A DNA stretch of 64,000 bases from assembly GCF_001411555.2 (NCBI RefSeq), contig NC_049912.1, positions 27,227,722-27,291,721 of the forward strand, given 5' to 3'. This DNA is from Juglans regia. Lineage: Eukaryota > Streptophyta > Magnoliopsida > Fagales > Juglandaceae. This document shows, piece by piece, positions 13,834 through 25,050 of this stretch. Every line of letters starts with the position of its first letter. Position 1 is the stretch's first letter. Under the pieces are notes generated by a model. The model did no database searches. It was not told the DNA's origin and was given only the letters and a program-made list of their open reading frames with translations. Made by a program: the position numbers and the translations under genes.

Positions 13834-16797
13834 ATGATGGCTGGAAACCCTAACTGGTGGAGCATTCATCCACCATCTCTCTTTCCTCAATATGCGCACC
13901 TTGGATCTTCTTCACTTTCTTTGAATCCTTTGGCAGATAACCAAGAGCCTGACCAGCAGCCATGGAACCAACTACAATTGTAAACCCCCGGCCTCCTCTA
14001 TCTCTCTCTCCCTAAATTTCTGCTTGTTTGTTATCATCATGTGTAAATCTCCTTATTAGCTCTTATATGATTTGGTAGGACTTTTTCTTAAAATATGCAT
14101 GAATGAATGATTATGTTCTCAAGTCTTTGCTAAACATAAAATCTTTTGACTTTCATGGGTTTTTTTATCCAAACACAGCTCCTGTTCTTCTGCTTAAGCT
14201 TCATGCCGTTCTTAGGTTTGATTTTTGTAATGAAATGATTTGGGGATGAGTTCCATTTTAACTGGTGATTGTTATATATCCAGAGCAAAATTTTCGGCAG
14301 GGGATGACGAAAGGTTTGGTCTGAGTAATTTTCATAATAAAAAGTTAGAAAATTGGGAGGACCAAATCTTAAATCCGTCTCCAAGGGTACCTGTTCTTGA
14401 TATAATTCTAAAGCAAGAGATTTCCCAAAACAACAACTTGTACGGTCATGGAGAGGAAGAATTTCACGCACCTAGATCATCAGCTTGGTCACAAATCATG
14501 CCAGTAGTTTCTTCCCCGAGGTCATATGTCACCAGTTTCACTAATAACCATATATTTGACTTCTCTTATAACAAGGTGAAAAGCAGAAATTATCAACATC
14601 CAGATCATCCATCTGAGGTAAGAGATATTTGTTTGATTCTTTTTCTGTAAAATTTCTTTATATTCCATTACTAGAGTACCATATAATTTTTCTTGGCACT
14701 AAGAGTACTATAGATTTACTGAACCATATTTTCTCTGTTTCTTCCTTTCACTAGAGTGCTAGCTCAACCGTTGGTGGGAGATATAAGAAGGCTAGGATTC
14801 AGTCCTCTTCAAGCCAACCACCTCTAAAGGTGACGGTGTGTGTGTGTCTGTTCGTGTAAATGCTTGTGCATGCCTGTGTGTGTCTAATTTTTTGATTGCC
14901 TATTTTCTTAAGCATGTAGTATTCTTCTGCTTGTAAGTGGTTACCATCCATCAGCAGACGGAGGAGGGGGGAAAAAAAAGCGAAGGAGGAGAAAGATGAT
15001 AAGAAAAAAACATGCATGGAATGATAACTACTACATTTACATCCCTCCTACGAGCTAGTTTAACAAAGCAAAGTGATATTCTAGTTTCCCTCGTGTTTAT
15101 TGTCAAGCAGGTGAGAAAGGAGAAGCTAGGTGATAAAATAACAGCACTTCACCAGCTAGTTTCCCCATTCGGAAAGGTAAAACAAACGTCAAAACACCCT
15201 TTAGTCACGTCCTGAACACAATGTAAAGATAGAACTTTTCCCTATACATGATTTCAAATTGCTCTTATTGCTTGTCTTTTTTTCTTTTCTTTTGGGTTTC
15301 TTTTTTCACATTAAAGTTAAAGATAGTAAAGATGATCACTTGAGGTGTCGTGGTGTGTTTCCCTTTTGCAGACTGACACTGCTTCTGTTTTGTTAGAAGC
15401 AATGGGGTATATCAGATTCCTTCTGGGTCAAATTGAGGTGATGTTCCTTCTTCATATTATTTTATACTACTCTGCAAGCTGCGACTCAGAAACAGTCAGG
15501 ATATGCAGTTAAAGTGTCCATTATTAATGTTGCTTTTCCTATACATTCTTTAGTTATGGAAGTTGTAAATTTTATTCTCTCTGCCCGGAATGCAGGCTCT
15601 CAGCTCCCCTTACTTGGGCAATACATCAAAAGACCCGAGGAACCCGCAGTGTGTAAGTACTCGTATATGTTTACCATTTTCCATTTTCCCAAAAGCCTAA
15701 CTAAAACTCTCTCTCTCTCTCTCTCTCTCATGGACGCACGCGCAGACAAACACGCATCCCCACACCCATACATACACGCACACACAAAGTAGCTAGCTAG
15801 CCAGGCACATATTTCAGAAAGCATATCGTGTGACAAGTCTTTATTATCATACAAAAATGATGAGAGAAAATTTGTGTTAGGTTCAAGGAGAAAGAAATTG
15901 TATATTTAATTGTATGCAGCATGCTTTATTGGATCCAACACCCTCCTCAAAAGCAAGTAGAGGAGGCTTTGCCATTGGAAAGCATCTTAATTATGAACTT
16001 AAATATCCATAAAAACAAAAAAAAAAAAAAGCGTTGAAAGAACAAGGTCCTCACCTTTAGAAAACTTACTTTATTAACAAAGGTAGAATAAAAGTATCAT
16101 TTGTGACTGCCTAATTACTTTAGAATCATGAAAGGCTAGAGAAAAAAAAAATATAGAAAATACTAATTACATGACCCTCCCCCTTTTTGGCCCATATATA
16201 TAGCTGGTGAATGACACCTGCTGCCTGAAAAGGAAGGGATCATCAGCTGCTAACCAGTCAATATTCTTTCGTTTTTATATAAAATATTTATATTAACCTG
16301 TCTCCTGAAATTATGATCAGTTGTTTCCCCTTCGATCATTTGATTTTGACTAACTGTTCTTTTAGAGTTTATTTAGCATCTTACACATTATTATTAGTAT
16401 ATCCAATTGATTGCACGGAACTTTAGCATAAATTGGTGTCGAATTAAGATATATAACTTAAGTCCTTAATTTTTTTTTTAATTTTAACAAAACAGAATGG
16501 CTAGTTAAACATAAAAGAAGAGATCAAGAACTTGAAATTAATATCCTTGTAAATTTAGACGTATCATGTACATATTCGCCATCGATCGGGACTACCAACA
16601 TTAATAATTCTATTATATATATGTTGATGATGATGATATGATCTGCATGCATGCAGGATACCCAAGATCTAATTAATAAGCCAAAGGAGCTAAGGAATAG
16701 AGGGTTGTGCTTGGTTCCTACGTCTTGCACTCAGCACGCGGTAGGAAGTGAGAATGGTGCTGATTATTGGGCTCCGACTTTCGGCAGTGGGTTTTGA
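13834..16797 (+). CDS. Atypical bHLH transcription factor, bHLH68/bHLH133-like
   Basis: Seven exons join in phase: 13834-13979, 14284-14617, 14755-14829, 15111-15176, 15372-15437, 15596-15652, 16657-16797 (294 residues). Recognisable family blocks are MMAGNPNWW at the start, [11 protein letters not shown] and LKQEIS in the middle, the helix-loop-helix [18 protein letters not shown] plus [17 protein letters not shown] (residues 186-229), and the C-terminal [15 protein letters not shown]. The basic region reads VRKEKLGDK and lacks the His-Glu-Arg pattern needed for E-box contact, as in this subfamily. The role is a nuclear regulator; related Arabidopsis factors act in development and stress. 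The first ATG is 13834; the open frame extends upstream to a GTG at 13801 without another ATG. A decayed cassette exon may lie in the last intron at 16204-16257. The exact paralogue is not certain. Confidence 0.88.
16204..16257 (+). pseudogene. Possible decayed cassette exon of the bHLH gene
   Basis: Just after a TATATAG acceptor, 18 codons read [18 protein letters not shown]. This resembles the LLND..KRKG segment that, from memory, sits between the HLH and the RGLCLVP tail in relatives. The expected donor after the final CAG is TC, not GT. Using the nearest GT one base earlier would bring in a stop a few codons into the next exon. Skipping the exon keeps the frame, so it was left out of the CDS model. 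Confidence 0.55.
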
Positions 16798-17532
16798 GAG
16801 AGATATATATATAGCTAGGCAGCGTACGTGTACCAGCTGGCCAGTGCATGCATGCATGCATGCATTGAGCTTAATTATAATTAACATGGAATTAATTATG
16901 ATATAACATCATGAGCAGTTAGTTGACATGCAATAATCTAAGGCTGCGTACTTCTCGTAATGCTATGCATGCATTAATTCTACATTCGCGCGAAGAGTTA
17001 ACACACTTTAGCAGTACTACTACTTCCAGTTAACACTTAATTTCCAGGCTGTAATCTTTAATTTCAGACGATTATGCTATATATATATATATATAGTATC
17101 TTAATTTTCCTTAATTAAAGCCATATTATATATAGGATACAAGCTATATATATAGGCTTCGGGAATGAGAAATTCTCAATCGGTATTTTGTTCAGAATTA
17201 GAACGATCTGATGATCTTGCTCTTACTCCATTATTTAATATGTTATATTATTCGCTTTTTTCTTAATTTCTTCTATGATCAGTTCATGATCATCCTCTGC
17301 AGAAATATTTTCGAGTTATTACGAGGATAAATAGTTTTGGAAGCAGGTAATAATTAAATAACTTAATTTCACACGCTTAATTAGAAGGGCAACTTAATTA
17401 AATGCTAAGCTGGAGACGTATATATATATATATATATTTATATATATTTATATATATCGTACCATATCTATATATAGTCCATATAAAGTGACTATATGGA
17501 CCAAAAAATAGTTTATGATCAGATTAGGAATT

Positions 17533-17653
17533 ATAATTTGTGACGGATTATTTGGGAGAACGACTATATGTGGCGAAAACAAACTATTTTAGTAGGAAAT
17601 AATTATTTTTACAAGAAATAACTGATCACAAATAAGCAGTTTTCTTGTAGTAA
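17533..17653. mobile_element. CACTA-like MITE, copy 3 (diverged)
   Basis: The right end AAGCAGTTTTCTTGTAGTA has the TTTTCTTGTAGT terminus of the family and is the reverse complement of an ACAAGAAAACTGCTT end. The left part TTGTGACGGATTATTTGGG matches the subterminal region. The middle differs from copies 1 and 2, so this is an older or separate subfamily copy. Confidence 0.45.
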
Positions 17654-18287
17654 CATCAGTTGATGTCTAGACATTAGATTTCTGTTCTTATTTTTTTCGC
17701 AGAAGTTAAATAGAATCTTCCTGGAATCTAACAGAGATAACCAAAGGATAAGAAGAATTTGAGCCTTGATCGAACATGGTGGGCTATTAATTTAATTAGC
17801 TTTAATAAAGAAAAAAAAATTATTGTTGTATCAAGCTGTTTATCGTGTAAACATAACGGGCCTATAGATTACAAGAACCTTTGCAATTATTAGCGATATT
17901 TGACCAGCATTAATAAAACGAATCTCTGATCATCAATAACAAACTTTTATAAACTCAAAAACATCTCGTGCGTTACCGAGGATTATTAACTTTTGATCAT
18001 TAAATCGCTTTTAAAATTTATTTTTTTATAAATTAAATTATGCCACGTAGATAGATGTGTGATGTAAAAATTTTCAAATAGAATTATTTATACTGTATAT
18101 ATGTCCTTCGGGAAGTAACCAATAAACCCGAAGGAATTGGTTCAGCATATATGCTTAGCATAAGAAAAAAATCGCCTCAAGTTGTTGTCTAGATTTGAGT
18201 GTTTCAAGTGAAAGAGAGACAACTAGACACAAAGTGCATCATACAACTAAATTCTTCTATATGTCTATTTGGGATAGCATTAAATGA

Positions 18288-18506
18288 AAAGAAAAATTCT
18301 ATTCCTAAGCCTCATACACCACACACCATCCTTTTTATGATTTTTTTAATTTTATTCTCTTACTAAATGTGTGGTATATGAATTATGAGTAGAATAATTC
18401 AATTATTTTAAGAATAATAAAACCAAAATAAACTTTAAAAAAATTTAAAAAAAATAAAAAAATTTTGATGTGTGGTGTATGGACTTATGAATAGCAATGC
18501 TCGAAT
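18288..18506. mobile_element. MITE-like element with CACCACACA inverted ends
   Basis: The left arm, ATTCCTAAGCCTCATACACCACACA, is mirrored on the right by TGTGTGGTGTATGGACTTATGAATAGCAATGCTC. The interior is A/T-rich. A related arrangement (GAGCATTGCTA end, CACCACACTTCATAC) occurs in GL2 intron 6. Confidence 0.6.
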
Positions 18507-20212
18507 GAAAAATAAATAGTACTGTAGGTCTCAATTTATCATTATGCATGATCTATATCTCCCACTTGAGGTCAAGTTCGAACAAGAATTTGAAGAAGAC
18601 TCGGCAAGAAAAAAGAGATCTAGATGTTGGAAAAGATAAAGATCAGAAGATACTAGGCGGGCATTAACGATGTAAGAAAATACTGCTAGATGCTTCTTGC
18701 ATGTGTTTGCAACTTTATTTAGTTCTAATTCCTTCAAGTTGGAGATGTTTGCAGCTTTAAGACAGAAGTTGCAACCTTAAGTACCGTTCTGAGTTTTATT
18801 CTTTGAGCTGGTTATATGCATGCATGCCCACTTTGCCTTTCCTTTTTTCAACAGATCAGGTATAAAACTCTAGCTTGAACCTCAGGTAGCCTAGCCTAAA
18901 TATGATATCCTTAATATCTTTGTTGCATTCCTCCCAGCCTTTATATTGATTCAATTCTTCTGCATATTATATGATGTACGAGTACGACGAGCTCATATCA
19001 TCATGACTAGGGCTATATACATATACATGTACATACATACATACGTATATATAAATATATATATAATATATATGAACACTAGCTCAGAGAAAGACCTAGT
19101 ACTATTATTATTACTATTATAATCAAAGCTGGGAAAGGAGGTGTAGGAATCCCTGCATCATGATTCCACAAAACTCTGCATGAATAAAACAACACACGTA
19201 TGCTTTTACGTTAGGTTGTGTTGTTTTCAATCTTCTTGCTGCAACAATATTCCTTTTTCATGTTTGCTGAGGAACTTTCTCTCAGAACTCATTATAGCGG
19301 TAGTACTGCTTGTTGTTTTTTCCTCAAGCCAGTTTTTCTTACTGGAAAAGTCGGATAATATTGAAGCATCCATTAATATAGCTAGAGACCCATTGCCAGA
19401 CTACTTATTTATGCTGCGTGCATGTGGGGGTGGGGGGTTGGCTGATGACCCGAATGTGCATGCTTATCTGGACCCCATTGTCCGGGCCTTTCCGGAGCCA
19501 CTTTTGTGTAGACTGCACTGGAGTAGTATATGTGGCCCGCGCGCGCTCTCATACGCTCCTCGATTCGGCCTGTGGCACCATCGTAAGCCTGACGTTATGT
19601 ATAGCATCAGAATCCTAGCTAGCTATGTTGTTTTTTCAAAATGGTTTTCTTAAAAGAAAATTATTCGAATTTTTTACTCGAATTTTAGGATAGTGCCAAG
19701 AGAGATAGAGTACATATAAAATCAGGCAATAACTTAAAAGTGCGAAGAGACCTTGATTTGGTTTTCCAGATTTTTTTTTTTTTATTTAAAGGAGCACGAT
19801 ATAACTACTAATAGAAATAAGTCATAGGGAGCGCTTTAAAAATGAATAAATATGAGATGTATCTACATGAAAAAAATTAATTTCTTAATAGTAGACTCTA
19901 CTCTTTTTTTTTTTTGAGTTTTGCTATGTACAAGTAAGTTTACGTACCAATCTGCATATTAATATTTTTGTCTTTATATTCTAAATTTAAATTAGCACTA
20001 TTTTTAATAAAGTCTATTTTCTGATCAATTATATTGAATGAGTGCGCATAATCACTTATAATTAGATTTTTCATTTTCAAAATGAGTACGCATCGATGCT
20101 TGCACAATCTATGGTTGTATATAACATTACTCAACTGTGAAAGGGAAAGCTCAAAACTTCTTAGAGGGTTGTAGGCCATGAAAAGCACTAGCTAGTATTA
20201 AACTAATGGGTG

Positions 20213-20386
20213 ATTATATACACAATATATTTTACAACACATTTCATAACATATGTTTTAAAATAATGATATTTTTATAAAGTGATGTTACTTTTATAAG
20301 GTATTTTACAAAAATAAACTTCATTTTAAAACTTAATTATGTATTGTGTTGTGAAAAGTGATGTGTATTTATCATTATTCTTCTAA
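20213..20386. mobile_element. Short inverted-repeat element (MITE-like)
   Basis: TATTTTACAACACATTTCATAACA on the left is mirrored by TGTGTTGTGAAAAGTGATGTGTATT on the right around about 100 AT-rich bases. Borders are approximate and no coding capacity is present. Confidence 0.5.
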
Positions 20387-20537
20387 GAAAATAAGATCGA
20401 GCACTTGGGGCATGGGTGTCTGTACCGTCATACGTGCATCCAATGTTTTCCAAAAAATAATTGGAACTCATACATGAGGAAAGTGATGTCACAGCTATAA
20501 ACATTATTCTTTCTCTTAATTTTGTTAACTTAAATAA

Positions 20538-20660
20538 CTCCTAGCGGTTGACTCAAATGGTAAAAGCTTTTGGTTTGGGAGTATGCTTCCCTCCTGTCTA
20601 ATTTTTTGAGAGTATTAAATATGGTGAGATTGATCACTTTACGCGTCTATCTCATTATCA
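20538..20660 (+). mobile_element. tRNA-derived SINE-like fragment
   Basis: CTAGCGGTTGACTCAAATGGTAAAAGC resembles a Pol III A box region. The following TTTTGGTTTGGGAGTATGCTTCCCTCC matches the better copy at 40822-41000, including the GAGAGTATTAA and TCTATCTCATTATCAC style tail. The B box is degraded. Classification as SINE is inference. Confidence 0.45.
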
Positions 20661-21924
20661 CTAAAAATTCTAACAACAAAAACATTAAAAAAAATACAAG
20701 TACGTTGCCATAATTTTTATCAATTAGATTGAGAAATCTACGTAGCAAGCCACTGGTCCTTGACGCAAGCTGACCAGAGTCGGATCACTGCTTAAAATTT
20801 GTGTCCTTGAGAGTGCGCCCAGCAATCCTATGAAAATAAAGCTGGGGTACAAGCCCACAAGGAAGGGGGGGAGCTGGACCAAGCATCCGCTACTGGACAA
20901 GGCCCGTGTAGAGTCAGCCTTGTAGCTAACGGGCCTCCTTTTGATCGATATTTCCTGAAAATCCACATTATGTATCATGTATGTATGCATGGCATTGCCA
21001 TCTTCCGTGGTATAAACGGTTAGGTTTCTCAACTTCTTTTAAAATCTAATAATATTTTTAAATTTCTTGGGTACAAAACTAAAGAATGTATAAGTTGAGA
21101 AAACAGAAAATATTATTAGTCTTAAATAAAGTTTAATATATTATATATCATCTAAAAGTTATAATTTAATGGTAATTTAATTACATATATCATTTTTCAT
21201 TCAATGAGTTTAGCTTAATGAAAAAATCTATATAATTTTTATTTAATAATAACACAAATAGGGAGTGAATAATGTGATTTTATAAGACTAATTTTCATTT
21301 AATAAAAATACGTGCAACGCCATAGGACTTAGGAGTGAAGCTCTATACTTTTGCAGAGACTCAGGTGTTCAACATCTTCTTGCAGTAAGCCGTGGAATTG
21401 CATGAAATGAGAGCGAAGAACCACATGATGATGGAATGCATACATGCTTGGAAACATAACCTCTGAATGGTATTTATCCATGCCTTTGCGATGCAGCAAT
21501 CGCCTACTACAATAATTCTGGCACCTACTATTCACTAGTCCAAAAAGTGCAATTTCATCTTGCTGATTAGAAGAACTAAAAAGAGTTGTGGATGAAGCTA
21601 GGTCATTATGGAAGACATAACATTAAAGCTGAGCAAAAAGCTTAAAGAAAACCTACACTGGAATCGAATATTATTATGATCCCGAGGGTTAAAGGTTTAA
21701 CCAAATTAGTATCCAACATTTCTAGGACTTTTGGATCAATAGTTGGATTTTTAACAAATATATGATATAAAAAGCATATATATCTTTTTTATCTGTATCT
21801 TCAATGAAGTTTCTTATCTGTTCAAGATTATTCTTATAATTAATTGGGATCACCTTCTTGTAAAAATCCGAATCCTAAAAATGAATGTAATATGCATCAT
21901 TTGTGATCTCCAGTCTATATTCGT

Positions 21925-24900
21925 TTACTGCTCAGCCGCCAGCAATTTCTTCAACTCTTTTTTATTCACCTGGAATCAAACATTAAGGGAAGTCTTAACA
22001 ATATAATTCTTACAAACCCCTTTCATGGAAAGATATGGAAATGAGACTGTTTTCTTTTATTGCAAAACAGCGATGTGAAAGCAATTTACCTTTCCCATAG
22101 CATTACGAGGCAGCGAGTCCCATAGGAACAACCGGGTTGGTAGCTGGAGAGAGTTTAAAGAATCAGCTAACAGGAAGGTATGTCATTTAAATCTAGTAAA
22201 TGTATTTCAATAATACATGAGACATATTTACGCATCAAAATCCAAATCAAGCTGTCTCTACTTATGAAGAGGCACAATATGATGGCATACCACCTGGCAT
22301 TAAGGACGTGGTTGCCAATCAAATCAAATTGAATAATGCTATTAACTACACCAGTATATCACTTTCATCCTACTTTGTAAATGTGGCATTTTCCATCACC
22401 CTTAAATCATCTCTTATTTTTTTTAAAAAAAGAATTCAAAGTTTGGTGGGCACTACCACCCCATCACAGTGGGATAAGAATGAGATGATAATGTGGTATG
22501 TAGGATTTTCCTTGCTTGATATATCCATATGAAGGAGGGGAGTAGTGAAAGATAGTTAGGCATGCCATGATACCTTGTATGGTGCAAGTTTTTCTTTAGC
22601 CCAAGAGCAGAGTTCCTCCAAGGTTATGGCAGGTTTCAAATTTTCCTCCTGTATTTTCTTTGTGTTTGCATCTGGCACAATAATTGCACAGACAGCTTCT
22701 CCGTAATCTTTGTCTGGTAAGCCCAACACACAACATTCTGTGACATCTGGATGCTGCACAAGAGTTTGTCATCGTGATTGTCACTTGATTTATTCAAACA
22801 ATTTTAATTTTTCTTCCACTTTTGTATGTTTTTGATCAAGAGTTAAGAACTCCTGACAAACAAATAGTAATATGTGATGATGAAAGAAAATGGACATTCA
22901 GGACTACAGTATAAGACTAGAGAGGATGAGAACCACGTGCCTCCAAAATAACTGATTCAATTTCTAGAGCAGATAATTTGTATCCACCAACCTTCATAAT
23001 ATCGGCACTTGTACCTGATATTCACACACAAGAACTATTGCTGCTCATACACTAATCTCTGGTTTATGGAATTAATATACAAAATATAAAAAATAATAAG
23101 TATTTCAACTGCAATTCACATGAAAGTCATATTCAATGTAGGATGGGAATGGGAAGTGGCTTTGCGCATGTTTTATGCTGAGCCAAAAGAGGCGACATTT
23201 GTGTTCATTTTTCATCAGTACCAGGTCTATGAATATACTACACACTGCATTGGACAAAAAAAAGTATCAAGCATCTCTTGGGTCTCATCAACTCCTTCCT
23301 TCCTCTAATTACTAAGAAAAAGAGGATCCATGTGTGCTGATGGCTATCTTGGAAATTAAAGTACTCCTTTTACTTACCAAAACAATAAAAAAATCAATAG
23401 ATCTCAACTAAAAAGCCTGTCCCATGCATAATCTGTGAGATGAAAATTGAAAAGAAAATAATATTTTCTTACGCCCCAAAATGACGTAGTATCCATCTTC
23501 ATCCACTTTACCAGCATCTCCAGTCCTAAAGAAGCCACCGTCAATAAATGATTCCTTAGTTACCTATACACCACCAAAGAGAACTTGCATGAGGCACAAC
23601 TCATATTTCATTGTTGTTAAAACTCCTGGGGTGCTAAACCATATTTTATCCTCTAATCCATTCAAATGATCTCACAGACATCTGTAGAATAAAACTCTGA
23701 GGTGCCATGACATCTAGGCTATAGGTTATGTAGTCAGTAAAACTTCTACATTAGCGTCAAAAACTACTTATAATATGAGCGTATACCCAACTCTAAAGCA
23801 TTAATCAGACTTATGAGCACTGTAGCACACAGGGCATATGACATCGCACTGATTAGATTTAGACTTCCACAGGGAAAAAAATCAACCAAAAAAAAAAAAA
23901 GAAGCATACAGATTTATAAAGGTCAAAGAACATTTGCTTCTCTGTTTAAGTAGTAAGAATGAATCTGAAAAAAAAAAAACAACACTTGAGGTAAGTAATT
24001 GAATGTCCAAATATAGTGTATACTGTGTATTATTGTAAAGACAGAATAGACATGGGCAAGAAGCTGTGTGAATGAGCTTCAACTTAAACGATACCTTCTC
24101 CTCCCATAGCCCGTACGAGTAGGGTGGAGGGCGAGGTCACGGGGTGGATCCATTGGGTGTGTAACTTACCACTCAATTGAAAAAAAATGAAACGATACCC
24201 ATTATCCTAAATGGACTTTTGAATAAATCATCATGATCTACTAAACAATTAGGAATGAATTAGGGCAGAAAATATTAAAAAACGTCAGATAAATACCTCA
24301 GGAAGTTTCCAATATCCCTTAAACAATGAAGGGCTTTTAACGCAAAGCTCACCCACCCCATCTATATCATCTCCATTCTTATCCTCCGGTAGAATCTTGA
24401 CCTATCACAAATGCAAAAAAGTTGCTGATGAGAGAGTCAAAAGAGAAAAAAAAAAAAATCAACAGACATCAATATATTTCATATTGACTTGTATTCTTGT
24501 AAGAAATACAATTCGTTTTAAAATACATAAATCTGAGATATAGAAAAAATGAACACCAGGATGTTTATGTTATTCATAAATGTGTAAATTTGAAAACCTT
24601 AAAATGATTGTTTCTGTTCATTGGTTATAATATATTATCCACTCAGCAATTACCATAAACTAACATGCTCCAGCCCCCCCGCCCCAAAACAGGTTCACAA
24701 ACCTGCACACCAGTAAGTGGTTTCCCAACCGTGCCAGGCCTTCCGCATACCTCTTAAAGGATTTGATATTGCCATGACAAACTAAAAACATCAAACAATC
24801 AATAATAAGCAGCATAATTTATAATTAAGCACAGCATAAATGCTTCTTCATAAAGTTAATGGATATACTGGAAGAAGAAAAAAAGGGGACTAAACTAGAT

Positions 24901-25013
24901 TACTTACTTCAGTCATGCCATATCGTTCCAACAGGCGATGTCCAGTGATTGTTTCCCATTGTTGCATGACAGGTTGAGGAAGTGCCGAGGAACCACACAT
25001 CTGGGAAAGAAAA

Positions 25014-25050
<37 letters not shown>

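Larger units (their letters stand above)
16798..21924. other. Intergenic spacer between the bHLH gene and AAE13
   Basis: These two genes converge, so this spacer holds both 3' ends. It is AT-rich with three small transposon-like elements (17533-17653, 18288-18506, 20213-20386) and a SINE-like piece at 20538-20660. The longest open frame, 19180-19653 (+), is 157 codons with an unusually GC-rich second half but no recognisable domain, and is not called as a gene. Confidence 0.5.

Noticed and set aside
20724..21032. 102-codon minus-strand frame
   Set aside because: No domain recognised, no neighbouring exons in phase and typical chance composition.
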